Counted from the stretch's first letter, positions 17,180 through 27,144 are shown. The stretch: 64,000 nt of DNA from Rhodopseudomonas pseudopalustris (GCF_900110435.1 NZ_FODT01000007.1:124001-188000); one strand, 5' to 3'. Numbers and translations are program-made. Notes: generated from the letters alone by a model not told the origin.

Positions 17180-19491
17180 TTACAGCCAAGCCGATCAGGC
17201 AATCTGAATCGAAGACGCCGACGCGCGAAGATTTTGTCAGCGAAGAATCCGACAAGCGCCGCTGGGTGCCGCTCGCCTTCTTGCTGTTCTTGACCGGCTG
17301 CGCGGCCTATCTGAAGAGTTTCATGCCGGTGGGGCTCGAAGCGCGCGAGGAAGGCAAGCCGAAGCCGCCGGGTGGTGATGACGAGGCAGCCGGTCCGAAG
17401 CCCGATGAAGCCATCGCCACCGAGGACGATGATCTCGCGACCGGAAGTATCCGGCCTCAGCCGAAATCGTCCGACAATGTCATTCCGGTGCGGTTCGCCC
17501 TATCGAAGGACGGCGCTGTCGTGATGACGTCCGCGCCGCCGCTGAGTTCAAACGATCAGCCTCCGCCAGTGACGATCGACCGCTCGACGTTCGGGGACCG
17601 CCCGGGTGCCCCCAACGACAACCGGGCCGGCAATCCCGGAGGTGGCGGCGGTGGAGCTGGCGGCGGCGGAGGCGGCGGAGGCGGCGGAGGTGGCAGCGGC
17701 GATCGCGGGAGCGGAAACGACGGCCCGCTGCGGCTGCCGCCGGAACGTCCTCCTTCGGTCAACCCGCCTACATCCGAAAACCAGCGCAATCGCGCGCCGC
17801 GCGTCGCCGGGCCTGTCTATCTGTCGAACGTCGTCGGCTGCGAAGGCATGACGATTGCGGTATTGGCTCTGCTCGCCGGCGCCACCGATCCCGATGGCGA
17901 TGCGCTCCGTGTTCTTGGTGTCAGGTCGAGTTCCGGCGCGCTGAAGCAGGCGGACGATGGAAGCTGGGTTTTCGCGCGAGATCAGGGAATGCTCGGCGAG
18001 GTGACGCTGACCTACTGGATCACCGACGGCAATCTGCTGATCAAGCAGACCGCGCATTTCAACGTCGTCGAACCGCCGCCGATCATCGGTGGCGCCGGCG
18101 ACGACAATCTGCTGGGCACGCGCTGCGCCGACACGATCATCGGCAATGCCGGTGACGATAATATCGACGGCCGCGAGGGCAGCGATACGATCAGCGGCGG
18201 CGAGGGCCACGATCATATCGTCGCCGGATCCGGCAATGACATCGTCTATGCGGGCGCCGGCAACGACATCGTTTTCGCAGGCCCGGGTAACGACGTGGTG
18301 TTCGGCGGAGCAGGGAACGATCGCCTGTTCGGCGAGGACGGTGACGACATCCTGTTTGGCGAGGACGGCAACGACACTCTGTTCGGCGGCGCCGGGGCCG
18401 ATATCCTGATCGGGGATGTGGGCGACGACAGGCTTTACGGCGACGCCGGCAATGACACGCTCGACGGTGGTGACGGCGACGACGAGCTCGACGGCGGCGA
18501 CGGCAACGATCGGATGGCCGGGGGCGACGGCGACGACACCCTGTCGGGCGGCGCCGGCAACGACACGCTGATCGATGGGCTTGGTGCGGACATCGTTCGC
18601 GCCGGCGCGGGCAACGACTACGTCGTCGCCGCGGCGGACGGTGCGACGGATGACTATTCCGGCGATGCCGGTCGCGACACGCTGGACTATTCTGCCGCAA
18701 ACACGCGCGTCGCCGTGGATTTGGAGCGGGGCACGGCCGATGGCGACGAGATCGGCCACGACACGATCGCTGGCTTCGAGGAAATCATCGGCGGCAGCGG
18801 CGATGACGATCTCAGCGCCGGCGCCGATGCGGTGACGATCCGGGGCGGTTCGGGTGACGATCTGGTTTCGGATGGCGCCGGTGAGGACGTCGTCGACACC
18901 GGCGCGGGCGACGACCGCGTGCTGGCGGCGATGGATGGCGTCGACGACCGATACGATGGCGGGGCCGATTGCGATACCATGGACTACTCGCGGGCAACGC
19001 TGCGGGTGAACATCGATCTCGGCGAGAATACAGCTGAAGGCATCGAAATCGGCAAGGACCTGCTTGCCAATTTCGAACGGTTCATCGGCGGTAGCGGTGA
19101 CGACGACTTCATGGCCGGGTCATCCTCGGTGTCGTTCACCGGCGGCGAGGGCAACGACACGTTCCAGTTCCAGCGACGGGACGATGATCATCAGCCCGAC
19201 ATCGTCCGCAAGATCACCGATTTTTCGGTCGGAGATCGCATCATCGCCGCGACTTACGAAATCTACTATCGCGACGAGGACGACGCCGCCGATCAAGTCG
19301 CCGACCTTTTCGAGGACATCTATCTCGCCGATCAAGGCGATCAGCGGCCGGTCCGCTTCCGGTTCGAAAAACAGGACAACGACGAATTCACGATCATCGA
19401 GGTGCAGGACAGGCCCGACAATGATCAGGATTTCTACGCGATCCAGCTGTCCGGTCATCATCAGCTTCAGTTCACCGTGTCGGTGTCGTGA
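17176..19491 (+). CDS. RTX calcium-binding protein with cadherin-like domain and N-terminal membrane segment
   Basis: A 771-residue protein. Residues about 31-50 form a hydrophobic segment (WVPLAFLLFLTGCAAYL) after a charged 30-residue N-terminus; LTGC resembles a lipobox but the long leader makes a signal anchor equally likely. Then follow a charged, disordered stretch, an almost pure Gly tract near residues 156-176, a cadherin-like domain near 210-300, and a long RTX nonapeptide array at about 305-480 (repeats such as GGAGNDRLFGEDGDD). Two further related units (DTLDYSAANTRVAVDLERG and DTMDYSRATLRVNIDLGEN) follow. The C-terminus (DFYAIQLSGHHQL) matches that of the peroxidase (DFKIEVAGHHNL), suggesting the same export signal. 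Its place between the ABC transporter and adaptor genes is unusual. It may be a second cargo, or a surface or periplasmic partner of the peroxidase. Confidence 0.85.
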   Translation: MITAKPIRQSESKTPTREDFVSEESDKRRWVPLAFLLFLTGCAAYLKSFMPVGLEAREEGKPKPPGGDDEAAGPKPDEAIATEDDDLATGSIRPQPKSSDNVIPVRFALSKDGAVVMTSAPPLSSNDQPPPVTIDRSTFGDRPGAPNDNRAGNPGGGGGGAGGGGGGGGGGGGSGDRGSGNDGPLRLPPERPPSVNPPTSENQRNRAPRVAGPVYLSNVVGCEGMTIAVLALLAGATDPDGDALRVLGVRSSSGALKQADDGSWVFARDQGMLGEVTLTYWITDGNLLIKQTAHFNVVEPPPIIGGAGDDNLLGTRCADTIIGNAGDDNIDGREGSDTISGGEGHDHIVAGSGNDIVYAGAGNDIVFAGPGNDVVFGGAGNDRLFGEDGDDILFGEDGNDTLFGGAGADILIGDVGDDRLYGDAGNDTLDGGDGDDELDGGDGNDRMAGGDGDDTLSGGAGNDTLIDGLGADIVRAGAGNDYVVAAADGATDDYSGDAGRDTLDYSAANTRVAVDLERGTADGDEIGHDTIAGFEEIIGGSGDDDLSAGADAVTIRGGSGDDLVSDGAGEDVVDTGAGDDRVLAAMDGVDDRYDGGADCDTMDYSRATLRVNIDLGENTAEGIEIGKDLLANFERFIGGSGDDDFMAGSSSVSFTGGEGNDTFQFQRRDDDHQPDIVRKITDFSVGDRIIAATYEIYYRDEDDAADQVADLFEDIYLADQGDQRPVRFRFEKQDNDEFTIIEVQDRPDNDQDFYAIQLSGHHQLQFTVSVS

Positions 19492-19511
19492 GCGACCCAG
19501 GAGAATTCGTT

Positions 19512-20867
19512 ATGAAACATGTCGATTCCAGCGAGTTCGTCCCGGTTGCCGTGAGCCCTAAAGAGTCAGGGGCAACGAGCGAAGACAAGCCGTTTCGGCT
19601 TTGGCCGCGTGTCCTCGGCGGCGTTTCGCTGGTCGCGTTGCTGGTGATCGGCTGCGGCGGCTGGAGTGCGCTGGCAAAGCTCGAAGGCGCTGTGATCACA
19701 TCCGGCGCGGTGAAAGTCGATCAGAACCTCAAGGAGGTCCAGCATCGAGATGGCGGCATCGTCAAGATGCTCGCCGTGCGCCAGGGCGATTTCGTCCGCG
19801 AGGGGCAGGTGCTGGCGACGCTCGACGACGTACAGATCAAGGCCGAACTGTTGATCGTCCGTTCGCAGTTGAGTGAAGCCCTGGGACGGCGTGCGCGGCT
19901 GACCGCCGAGCGTGACAATCTTGCCGCCATCGACTTTCCTTCGGAACTCACGGGGCTCAGCACGACGTCGGAGACTGTGATGGTCGGCGAACGGCGGCTG
20001 TTTGCCGGCAACAAACTGACCCGGGACAGCCAGAAAGAACAGCTCGAGCTCAGCGTCGGCCAGACGGGCGAGGAGATCAACGGCATGGAGGCGCGGCTGG
20101 CGGCCAAGGAAGAGGAGATCAAGCTGGTCAGTGCCGAAAGAGAGAAACTGCTCGGCTTATTCGACAGGAAGATCGTGGAATACGCCCGCGTCTATTCGGT
20201 GCAGCGCGACTGGGCGCGGATTCTCGGCGAGCGCGGCGAGATCGCCGCCGGCATCGCGCGGGCCAAGGTGCGCACCACCGAGATCCGGCTGCAGATCATT
20301 GCAGTCGATCAGAATGCCAGCACGGAGGCGCAGCGCGAACTACGCACGGTCGACGCGCGAATCGCGGAACTCAGTGAGCGAAGGGTGGCAATCGAGGATC
20401 GGCTCGCACGGACCGACATCAAGGCGCCGATCGCCGGCTATGTCAACGAGCTGTTCGTGTTCACGGTCGGTGGCGTGATCACGCCGGCAGCGCGGATCGC
20501 GACGATCGTTCCCGACAACGCCGCGCTGCGCTTCGAGGTCAAGATCGCGCCGGTGGATATTGATCAGGTCCGTGAGGGGCAGCCCGCGCGCGTCCGGTTG
20601 TCGGCATTCAGCCGCGCGACGACGCCCGAGCTACAGGCCCGCGTCGCACAGGTTTCGCCCGCGCCCGCGCGCGATCCGGCGACGGGCCAGGAGAGCTACA
20701 TCGCCTATGTGCAACTGACCGACGAAGCCGCTGCGCTGATCCACGGCCTTCGCCTGGTGCCCGGAATGCCGGCGGAGGTCTTCATCTCCACCCAGGAGCG
20801 GACGGCCGCATCCTATCTGCTGAAGCCGATGAGCGACCAGTTCAACCGAGCCTTCCGGGAGCGTTGA
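19512..20867 (+). CDS. HlyD-family type I secretion periplasmic adaptor
   Basis: Membrane fusion protein of about 451 residues linking the ABC transporter to an outer-membrane channel. It has a short cytoplasmic N-terminus, one membrane helix near residues 28-48 (VLGGVSLVALLVIGCGG), a biotinyl-lipoyl-like half motif (GGIVKMLAVRQGDFVREGQ), a long helical hairpin region to about 310, the second half motif (DIKAPIAGYV) and a beta-barrel C-terminal part. I chose ATG 19512 because AGGAG lies 8-12 bases upstream; a GTG at 19488 overlapping the previous stop is also in frame. It ends the operon; no TolC-like gene follows. Confidence 0.93.
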   Translation: MKHVDSSEFVPVAVSPKESGATSEDKPFRLWPRVLGGVSLVALLVIGCGGWSALAKLEGAVITSGAVKVDQNLKEVQHRDGGIVKMLAVRQGDFVREGQVLATLDDVQIKAELLIVRSQLSEALGRRARLTAERDNLAAIDFPSELTGLSTTSETVMVGERRLFAGNKLTRDSQKEQLELSVGQTGEEINGMEARLAAKEEEIKLVSAEREKLLGLFDRKIVEYARVYSVQRDWARILGERGEIAAGIARAKVRTTEIRLQIIAVDQNASTEAQRELRTVDARIAELSERRVAIEDRLARTDIKAPIAGYVNELFVFTVGGVITPAARIATIVPDNAALRFEVKIAPVDIDQVREGQPARVRLSAFSRATTPELQARVAQVSPAPARDPATGQESYIAYVQLTDEAAALIHGLRLVPGMPAEVFISTQERTAASYLLKPMSDQFNRAFRER

Positions 20868-21003
20868 TCGGAGATGCCGGTTGCCTTTCGATCAACCCTT
20901 GCTGGCAAAGGCTTTTCGACAGGACAGTCGTGACGGCCTGTACGCCCGTCTGTGGTCGGCGCGGGGACGATCCATGCCAGCAAAGCGCGCCCATTCAGCC
21001 GCC

Positions 21004-22140
21004 TTAATTCTTGCTCTTTAACAAAGTCCGATAGAAATCAATCAGCGTTTTCGACTCGCGATCCCAGTTGTATTTGTTTCGAACGGCGGCCTGCCCGTTT
21101 CTGCCCATGGCTTCTGCTTGTTCGGGATGATCGAGAATCCAGCGCATCGCATCGGCGATCGCCTTGGGGTCGAGAGGATCGACAAGCAGACCGCATTTTG
21201 CGCCGTCGATGATCTCTCTCCACAGGGGAAAATCAGAGGCCACAACAGGTAGTCCAGCTGACATATATTCAAACATCTTGTTGGGCTGAGCATCGATGTG
21301 GTTCGGCATCGGATGGAACAGGACGAGTCCGCCTCTCGCGCCCCCCAACAATTGAGCAACTTCGGACCGATTGAGAGATTGGCGGTATCTCACACGGGAC
21401 CAGCTGCTCAGTTCGCGCAATTCGGCGGCCAGACCTGCCGGGCTGATTGCCCCAGCTATCTCCAAGTGTGCGTCAGGTCGATCTTTCAAATGATCGAGCG
21501 CTTGCACCATGCCCTTGACGCCGCGGATGTCAGTGAGCGCGCCGACATAGGCAAACGCTTGAGGCCTTTGGTTGTATGGTTGCGGTGTTGCGAGAACCAG
21601 TTCAGACTGGATTGGAAAGTTCTGAACGATGACTGTCCGCTCGAGAGGAAACCGAGCCGCAATGGTCGAAGTAGCGGGTACAATTCCGTTGAAGAACCTG
21701 CCGGCCAGCCATTCCATCGCTGAAATTGCCTTGGCCACTGGCCACCGCAACACGACCGGGATCCAATGCTTGCTCATTATTTGTCGTGGGACATCCTCAT
21801 GGACGTCGTAGATCACTTCGTGTCCAAAAACACGAAGGACGAGACCCAACGGAATCAGCTCGGGGTCATGAAAGTGCACAAGACGGGGTTTAGTCCGGCG
21901 AATGAAATCAAAAGCGCGCTTGTTACCGTGGATGGCGCGCAGCAATCGACTTTCCGGCAGTTTTCCAAGATCGTGAACATTGGCACTGCCAGTCCCGAGA
22001 CTGTCGCCGAGCCCATCCGCAACGACAAGAGCGACGTCTGCGTCGAGCGCGGCATGCAAGGTCTGCACCTGCTTGACGAAGATGCGGATATCATTCCGTG
22101 GATGGACGGTAGAGAGCTGTATCAGCTGATGTTTGTTCAT
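21004..22140 (-). CDS. GT4-family glycosyltransferase
   Basis: A 378-residue GT-B fold sugar transferase. N-terminal features include HDPELIPLG and YDVHEDVPR; the C-terminal nucleotide-sugar site is KMFEYMSAGLPVVASDFP, of the EX7E type. It starts 7 bases after the stop of the WbpG-type gene and so shares its operon; in Pseudomonas the equivalent position is held by the transferase WbpH. It probably adds one sugar to a lipid-linked surface polysaccharide precursor; donor and acceptor cannot be named. Base composition is visibly lower in GC than the flanking regions, hinting at lateral acquisition. Confidence 0.85.
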   Translation of the reverse strand: MNKHQLIQLSTVHPRNDIRIFVKQVQTLHAALDADVALVVADGLGDSLGTGSANVHDLGKLPESRLLRAIHGNKRAFDFIRRTKPRLVHFHDPELIPLGLVLRVFGHEVIYDVHEDVPRQIMSKHWIPVVLRWPVAKAISAMEWLAGRFFNGIVPATSTIAARFPLERTVIVQNFPIQSELVLATPQPYNQRPQAFAYVGALTDIRGVKGMVQALDHLKDRPDAHLEIAGAISPAGLAAELRELSSWSRVRYRQSLNRSEVAQLLGGARGGLVLFHPMPNHIDAQPNKMFEYMSAGLPVVASDFPLWREIIDGAKCGLLVDPLDPKAIADAMRWILDHPEQAEAMGRNGQAAVRNKYNWDRESKTLIDFYRTLLKSKN

Positions 22141-22147
22141 CGTCAGG

Positions 22148-23284
22148 TCAAGAATACACTTTAACTTCCCGGCCGATCGCGCGCTGAATCAAGCGTTGCA
22201 CTTTCTTCAGCAGCTTGTGGCGGGCCTCCCAGGTCGGGAAATCCGTGTGATGATGCGATGGGGCGGTCAGATAGCTGTCGAATTGCTCGCGAGTAATCCT
22301 GAGTTTCTTGCAAAAATACTCGATGTCGGTCTCGAGCTCTTCCGGATCGTAAAGCGGCTCCTGCAGCTTCGCCAGCGCCTCGTCACGAGTCATCTGACCG
22401 GATACGATCAGGCTGGCGAAATGCGGTTTGCGCTTGTCGTAGCCGAACTTGGTCGGCAGGTAGTAGTTCTGAAACAGTTTTGTGAACAGTGACTCGCCGT
22501 GTTTGCGTGGATAGGCGCGCCAGCCGATCTGCTCGAGTTCGCGAATGGCGAGCTGCTTGTCGTAGGGCATGAAGTTGAGCGGGCGGACGGTGCGCATCTT
22601 CTTGATCAACGGATACCAGAAGTAGTAGTCGAAGAATCCGATGGTGCTGTAAGTCTCCAGCTTTCGTTCGCCATACTTTGCGTGAATTGCCCTGAGGTTG
22701 ATCGCGTCCATCGCGCTGCCATGCCAGGCTTCCGGAAAAATGCCTTCGGTCGCCAGGTTGCCTCCGCTGAGGATGTAGCGGATGTTGTTGCTGGTCGCGA
22801 AGTGATACAGGCTTGCAAAGAAAACGTGGTCTTGCGGAACGTCCTGGTTGGCGACGCCTGCTTTCAGGTAAGCCAACTGCAGGTCGCGCATCTCTTCCCA
22901 ATCGACGACATGGGTGTGGAGATCGAAATTGCAGTGCTTGACGATCTTTTCGATGTTCGCGACGGCGAGCTCGCTATTCCATCCGGCGTCGACGTGCACC
23001 ACCAGCGGGCGCAAGCCCCAGTCCCTCACCTTCAGTGCCATGTATGAACTGTCGACCCCGCCACTGAGGCCCAGAATACAGTCGTACTCTTGATCTTTTC
23101 CGGAAAGACGGATCTGCTCGCAGGTCGCGGCCCACTTCTTGGCGCCGATCTCGTTGGGAAACCATCCGAGCCGCGTCTCCTCTTCGAACTTGCGGCAATG
23201 GTTGCAAACGCCTTGCGGGTCGAACGTGATCTCAGGATCGCTCGTATCCATGACGCAACGGATGCACTGCTGATACTGTTGCAC
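22148..23284 (-). CDS. wbpG: N-acetyl sugar amidotransferase (WbpG/PseA-like)
   Basis: ATP-dependent enzyme of 378 residues that, with HisH- and HisF-like partners supplying ammonia, turns an acetamido group of a nucleotide sugar into an acetamidino group. Residues 8-31 carry two Cys pairs (CIRCVMD and CNHC), likely a metal site; the PP-loop ATP motif is LGLSGGVDSSYMA near residue 71. Partners encoded at 30.1-31.5 kb support the assignment. It is divergent from the flippase gene and co-directional with the glycosyltransferase gene after it. The other candidates, legionaminic or pseudaminic acid amidotransferases, are less likely because the neighbouring genes are of the Wbp mannuronic-acid type. 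Confidence 0.88.
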   Translation of the reverse strand: MQQYQQCIRCVMDTSDPEITFDPQGVCNHCRKFEEETRLGWFPNEIGAKKWAATCEQIRLSGKDQEYDCILGLSGGVDSSYMALKVRDWGLRPLVVHVDAGWNSELAVANIEKIVKHCNFDLHTHVVDWEEMRDLQLAYLKAGVANQDVPQDHVFFASLYHFATSNNIRYILSGGNLATEGIFPEAWHGSAMDAINLRAIHAKYGERKLETYSTIGFFDYYFWYPLIKKMRTVRPLNFMPYDKQLAIRELEQIGWRAYPRKHGESLFTKLFQNYYLPTKFGYDKRKPHFASLIVSGQMTRDEALAKLQEPLYDPEELETDIEYFCKKLRITREQFDSYLTAPSHHHTDFPTWEARHKLLKKVQRLIQRAIGREVKVYS

Positions 23285-23549
23285 GAAGATTTCTCGCTTC
23301 CGAAGACTGATGTCTGACGCTCAATTCGACCGCGGTGGTTTGCGACGGCGTCTATAGCTGCGACCCCCATGAGGCTCGGCATCAAGCAAACTGCTAAGTG
23401 CGCTCGCCTGGGACTTCAAGCCGACGCCAAGCTCACCAACAACACCGGAAATTATCGGTGATGGGCCGAAGGGTTGCTGCAAGACCGGGTGGAATTGCTA
23501 TAACGGTCACGACGTCGATTTACAAGTGACGGTGGAATATTCGCGAATC

Positions 23550-24974
23550 ATGACCATTTCAATTCCATTCCTGCGCCATACCGCGATCTTGATGGGCGGG
23601 ACCGCCTTGGCGCAGGCGCTGGCGTTGCTGGCTGCGCCAGTTCTGACGCGGCTCTATCAACCGGCGGATTTCGGTGTTTTCGCAGCCGTCACTGCCGCTG
23701 CCGCCATTCTGTCGATCATATCGACCCTGCGCTACGAGCTTGCCATTGTGCTTCCCAAGAGTGAGGCCGAGGCGGCCGATCTCACGCTGATTGCCATGGG
23801 AACCGCGGTCGCCTTCGCGGTCGCTGCTTTCGTTTTGCCATGGCTGCTGCCTTCGTCGGTGGAAAGGCTCTTGGGACCGCTCGCGCCATTGTGGTGGTCT
23901 GTTCCTGTCCTGGCGTTGTTGATGGCGTCGACCCAGATCCTGAATTGCGTCGCCAATCGTCATAGAGCCTATCGGGCGATTGCGAGCGGGTTGTTGCTTC
24001 AACAAGGTGGGACAGCAGGCTTCTCGATCCTGATTGCGGCGTTTGCGATGATGCAGAACGGTCTCGTTGTGGGGCGTCTCGCGGGTCAGTTCGGCGCCGT
24101 CGCAGGTCTTGCGATCTTGCTGCGCTATGCGTTCGCTGCGCGGGGCGCATTGAACTGGCGGCAGATTCGTGAGGCTGCGAGCCGCTACCGCCAGTTTCCA
24201 ATATTCAACGTCCCGTACAGCCTGTTCGGAACTGTTTCGAAGGAGTTTTTGGTTCTCGCGTTCACCGCGACGGGCCACCTGTCGGCTGCTGGATTTTACG
24301 GCCTGGCGCGTACGGTTCTGACGGTCCCGATCAGCTTTCTGTCGTCCTCGCTTAGCCAAGTCTTCTACAAGGAGGCTGCAACCAGCATCGGCACGCCGGC
24401 CTTCGAGAGCCTGATGCTCGGCTTGTTACGCGGCATCGCGTGCGGGATGGCGCCCTTGTTCGTCTTCGCGTGGTTTTGGAGCCCGTTGGCGTTCGCCCTG
24501 ATTTTTGGGGAGAACTGGCGGGAAGCCGGGCAGTACGCATCAATTTTGATGCCGATGGCGTTCCTCGCACTGTTTACAAGTTGGCCCGAGCGGATCTTCG
24601 AGGTTCGAAGCAAGCAGCAGTACGCATTGGGAATCCAGGCGACATTCGATATCGCCTCCTTGTTGACGGTGATCTTGCTCCTGAACAACGGTTATTCGGA
24701 GATCGCCGTCGCACGCGCTTACGTGGCGATCCAGATCGCGTACCATGTGAGCTATTTGTTCGCGGTGTTTGTCCTTTCCGGGCTGGGCGCACGACGATAT
24801 CTAGGATTCCTGCTGCTGCTGGCTTCGGCAGTCGCAGTATCGCTCGCTATTCAGCTGCCAATTCAACGATACGGGCCGCCTGATTATGTCGGGATGCTGT
24901 TCGGAGCGCTGGCCGCGATTGCCGTTGCGGCGCCATGCGCGATCTATTCCTTCAGGTCTCGTGCCCGGTCCTGA
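23550..24974 (+). CDS. polysaccharide flippase / Wzx-like MATE-MOP exporter
   Basis: Integral membrane protein of about 475 residues, consistent with 12-14 helices, of the polysaccharide transporter family that flips undecaprenyl-linked oligosaccharides across the inner membrane. The N-terminus has the typical pattern LRHTAILMGGTALAQALALL then PVLTRLYQPADFGVFA. I favour ATG 23550; a GTG eight codons upstream at 23526 is also open, and neither has a strong ribosome site. It stands alone between the divergent wbpG gene and a gene-poor 860-bp stretch before wbpA. Confidence 0.88.
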   Translation: MTISIPFLRHTAILMGGTALAQALALLAAPVLTRLYQPADFGVFAAVTAAAAILSIISTLRYELAIVLPKSEAEAADLTLIAMGTAVAFAVAAFVLPWLLPSSVERLLGPLAPLWWSVPVLALLMASTQILNCVANRHRAYRAIASGLLLQQGGTAGFSILIAAFAMMQNGLVVGRLAGQFGAVAGLAILLRYAFAARGALNWRQIREAASRYRQFPIFNVPYSLFGTVSKEFLVLAFTATGHLSAAGFYGLARTVLTVPISFLSSSLSQVFYKEAATSIGTPAFESLMLGLLRGIACGMAPLFVFAWFWSPLAFALIFGENWREAGQYASILMPMAFLALFTSWPERIFEVRSKQQYALGIQATFDIASLLTVILLLNNGYSEIAVARAYVAIQIAYHVSYLFAVFVLSGLGARRYLGFLLLLASAVAVSLAIQLPIQRYGPPDYVGMLFGALAAIAVAAPCAIYSFRSRARS

Positions 24975-25837
24975 GTTGTCCGTGGCAGCGAGGTGTGCCT
25001 CGATGTGCAGGCCCTCGGCGCCGGCCTAACAGCGAACCGCGGATGGGCGCCCGGATGAACTACACCAACGGCATCCGCGCCGGTTTTGGTTGCTCTTTTC
25101 AGACTTATCCGAACGTGCTTACGATCGGCAAGGGCTGTGGAGGCCGTGGCATTTCGGCTCGCCGATGACGGGACCTCGACAAGGGGCGGCCGCGAACGGC
25201 CCACGTCCCAAGGACACGTGCGAGGCAGATCTCTGTCCTCGGAAAGAAAGGAAGCTGCTCGGGGTGGGGCCCGGCATCGCCGATTTCGCCTCGATCATTT
25301 TTCCGACGAGACCGTACTCTGGACGGCGAGCCAGATCCGGATATCGCCTCAGCCGATCTGTTCGGGCAAATCCAACCGGGGACTGTTCGACGTCGCGGAT
25401 TGCAGTACCTCCGTCGATTTTCAACTGATTGCTGATCGCGATGTCGGCCGCCTCGCGCAACTCGACACTGCGCGGCGTCGCAGCCCCCCTTGAACGATTG
25501 AACGGGGCGGCTGGTCGAACTCGCCCGGTGCGAGAAGCCGCTGGTACTGCCGTTGCCGCGCGCGACGCAGGTCTTTACCATCAGGGACGCGGTCGCTATT
25601 TGAGAGCTGGGTGGCGGATCGATTCGACGGTCCAGGTCGTTTGACCGAGCCTCGTTCCCAATACTGGTGGTTCTAGCGTATAAAATTTGCCAGTTCGGCA
25701 TATGTTGACCTACGGGCTTCGGCCCTTATACAGAACGGCACGGCTTCGCCCTGCATCCAGGCTGGGCAGGGGCATCCGTTCGAGCGATCAAGCGTCCGAA
25801 TGGCGTTCGAATCCGTCAGAACATCGCGAGCCGGCAA
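24975..25837. other. gene-poor stretch between flippase and wbpA
   Basis: About 860 bp in which no open frame gives a recognisable protein. Several overlapping frames of 60-200 codons exist on both strands, but their translations are Arg/Ser/Pro-rich and low in hydrophobic pattern, as expected for chance frames in GC-rich DNA. A piece on the minus strand near 25280-25460 has somewhat coding-like third positions, so the stretch may be the decayed remains of a former cluster gene. A wbpA promoter is presumably near its right end. Confidence 0.5.
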
Positions 25838-27142
25838 ATGAAATCGAACCTGATCGACAAGCTCAAGTCCAGAAAGGCCGTCATCGGCATCGTCGGTCTG
25901 GGCTACGTCGGCCTGCCACTGACTCTCCGTTACTGCGAGGTCGGATACAAGGTCATCGGCTTCGATATCGACGAGGACAAGATCGACATCATCAACCGTG
26001 GCGACTCCTACATCGAGCATATCTCGGCGGAGAGCATCAGGAAGGCGGTGGCGGCCGGTTTCGAGCCGACGACGGACTTCTCGCGAGCCGCCGAGGTCGA
26101 TGCCCTGATCCTCTGCGTGCCGACGCCGCTCAACAAGTACCGCGAACCTGATCTTAGCTTTGTGCTCGACACCGCCGACTCGCTGGTGCCGTATCTGCAC
26201 CGCGACATGGTCGTCTCGCTGGAGAGTACGACCTATCCCGGCACAACCGACGAAGAGCTGAAGCCGCGGATCGAGGCGCGGGGCCTCGCTGTCGGGAGCG
26301 ACATCTTCCTGGTGTTCTCGCCCGAACGCGAGGATCCCGGAAACCAGAATTTCTCGACCCGGACCATTCCGAAGGTCTGCGGCGGACATACACCTGGCTG
26401 CCTCGAGGTGGGTCTGGCGCTGTACGGAAGTGTTATCGACAAGGTGGTGCCGGTCAGCTCGACGCGCGCGGCCGAGCTGACCAAGCTGCTGGAGAATATC
26501 CATCGGTCGGTCAATATCGGCCTCGTCAACGAGATGAAGATCGTTGCCGACAAGATGGGGATCGACATCCACGAGGTGATCCGCGCCGCGGCCACCAAGC
26601 CATTCGGCTTCGTTCCCTACTTCCCCGGGCCTGGCATCGGCGGCCATTGCATCCCGATCGACCCGTTTTACCTGACCTGGAAGGCGCGCGAATACGGCAT
26701 GCATACGCGCTTCATCGAGCTTGCCGGCGAGATCAATTCGTCGATGCCCGACTACGTCGTCGCCAAGGTCGCGGACGGACTGAATTCGCGCAGGAAGTCG
26801 ATCAACGGCAGCAAGATTCTGATCCTCGGGATCGCGTATAAGAAGAACGTCGACGATATGCGCGAGTCGCCGTCGGTGTTCCTCATGGAAAAGCTGCGCG
26901 ATCTGGGAGCGTCGATCGCCTACAGCGATCCGCATATCCCGGTGTTCCCGAAGATGCGACAGCACCAGTTTTCGCTGTCCAGCGTTCAGCTCACGGCCGA
27001 TAGTCTCAAGGACTTCGACTGCGTGTTGTTGACGACTGATCACGACAAGTTCGACTATGACCTGATCGGATTGAACTCACAGTTGCTCGTGGATTGCCGC
27101 GGCAAGTTCCGTGAGCCCGCCGATCACATCATCAAGGCCTGA
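25838..27142 (+). CDS. wbpA: UDP-N-acetylglucosamine 6-dehydrogenase (WbpA-like)
   Basis: NAD-dependent four-electron oxidation of UDP-GlcNAc to UDP-GlcNAcA, first step towards diacetamido mannuronic acids. The 434 residues include Rossmann motif [12 protein letters not shown] (about 17-28) and catalytic C271 in [13 protein letters not shown], followed by a UDP-sugar dehydrogenase C-terminal domain. The assignment to the WbpA branch rather than UDP-glucose dehydrogenase rests on the following WbpB/D/I genes and on the [11 protein letters not shown] form of the active site typical of the UDP-HexNAc enzymes. The start follows CCGGCAA with no strong ribosome site. The next gene begins 2 bases after its stop. 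Confidence 0.9.
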   Translation: MKSNLIDKLKSRKAVIGIVGLGYVGLPLTLRYCEVGYKVIGFDIDEDKIDIINRGDSYIEHISAESIRKAVAAGFEPTTDFSRAAEVDALILCVPTPLNKYREPDLSFVLDTADSLVPYLHRDMVVSLESTTYPGTTDEELKPRIEARGLAVGSDIFLVFSPEREDPGNQNFSTRTIPKVCGGHTPGCLEVGLALYGSVIDKVVPVSSTRAAELTKLLENIHRSVNIGLVNEMKIVADKMGIDIHEVIRAAATKPFGFVPYFPGPGIGGHCIPIDPFYLTWKAREYGMHTRFIELAGEINSSMPDYVVAKVADGLNSRRKSINGSKILILGIAYKKNVDDMRESPSVFLMEKLRDLGASIAYSDPHIPVFPKMRQHQFSLSSVQLTADSLKDFDCVLLTTDHDKFDYDLIGLNSQLLVDCRGKFREPADHIIKA

Positions 27143-27144
27143 AG

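Noticed and set aside
25105..25701. Minus-strand open frame of 198 codons between flippase and wbpA
   Set aside because: Ser/Arg/Pro-rich translation without hydrophobic core pattern or known motif, overlapping other equally long frames. Treated as non-coding or decayed DNA.
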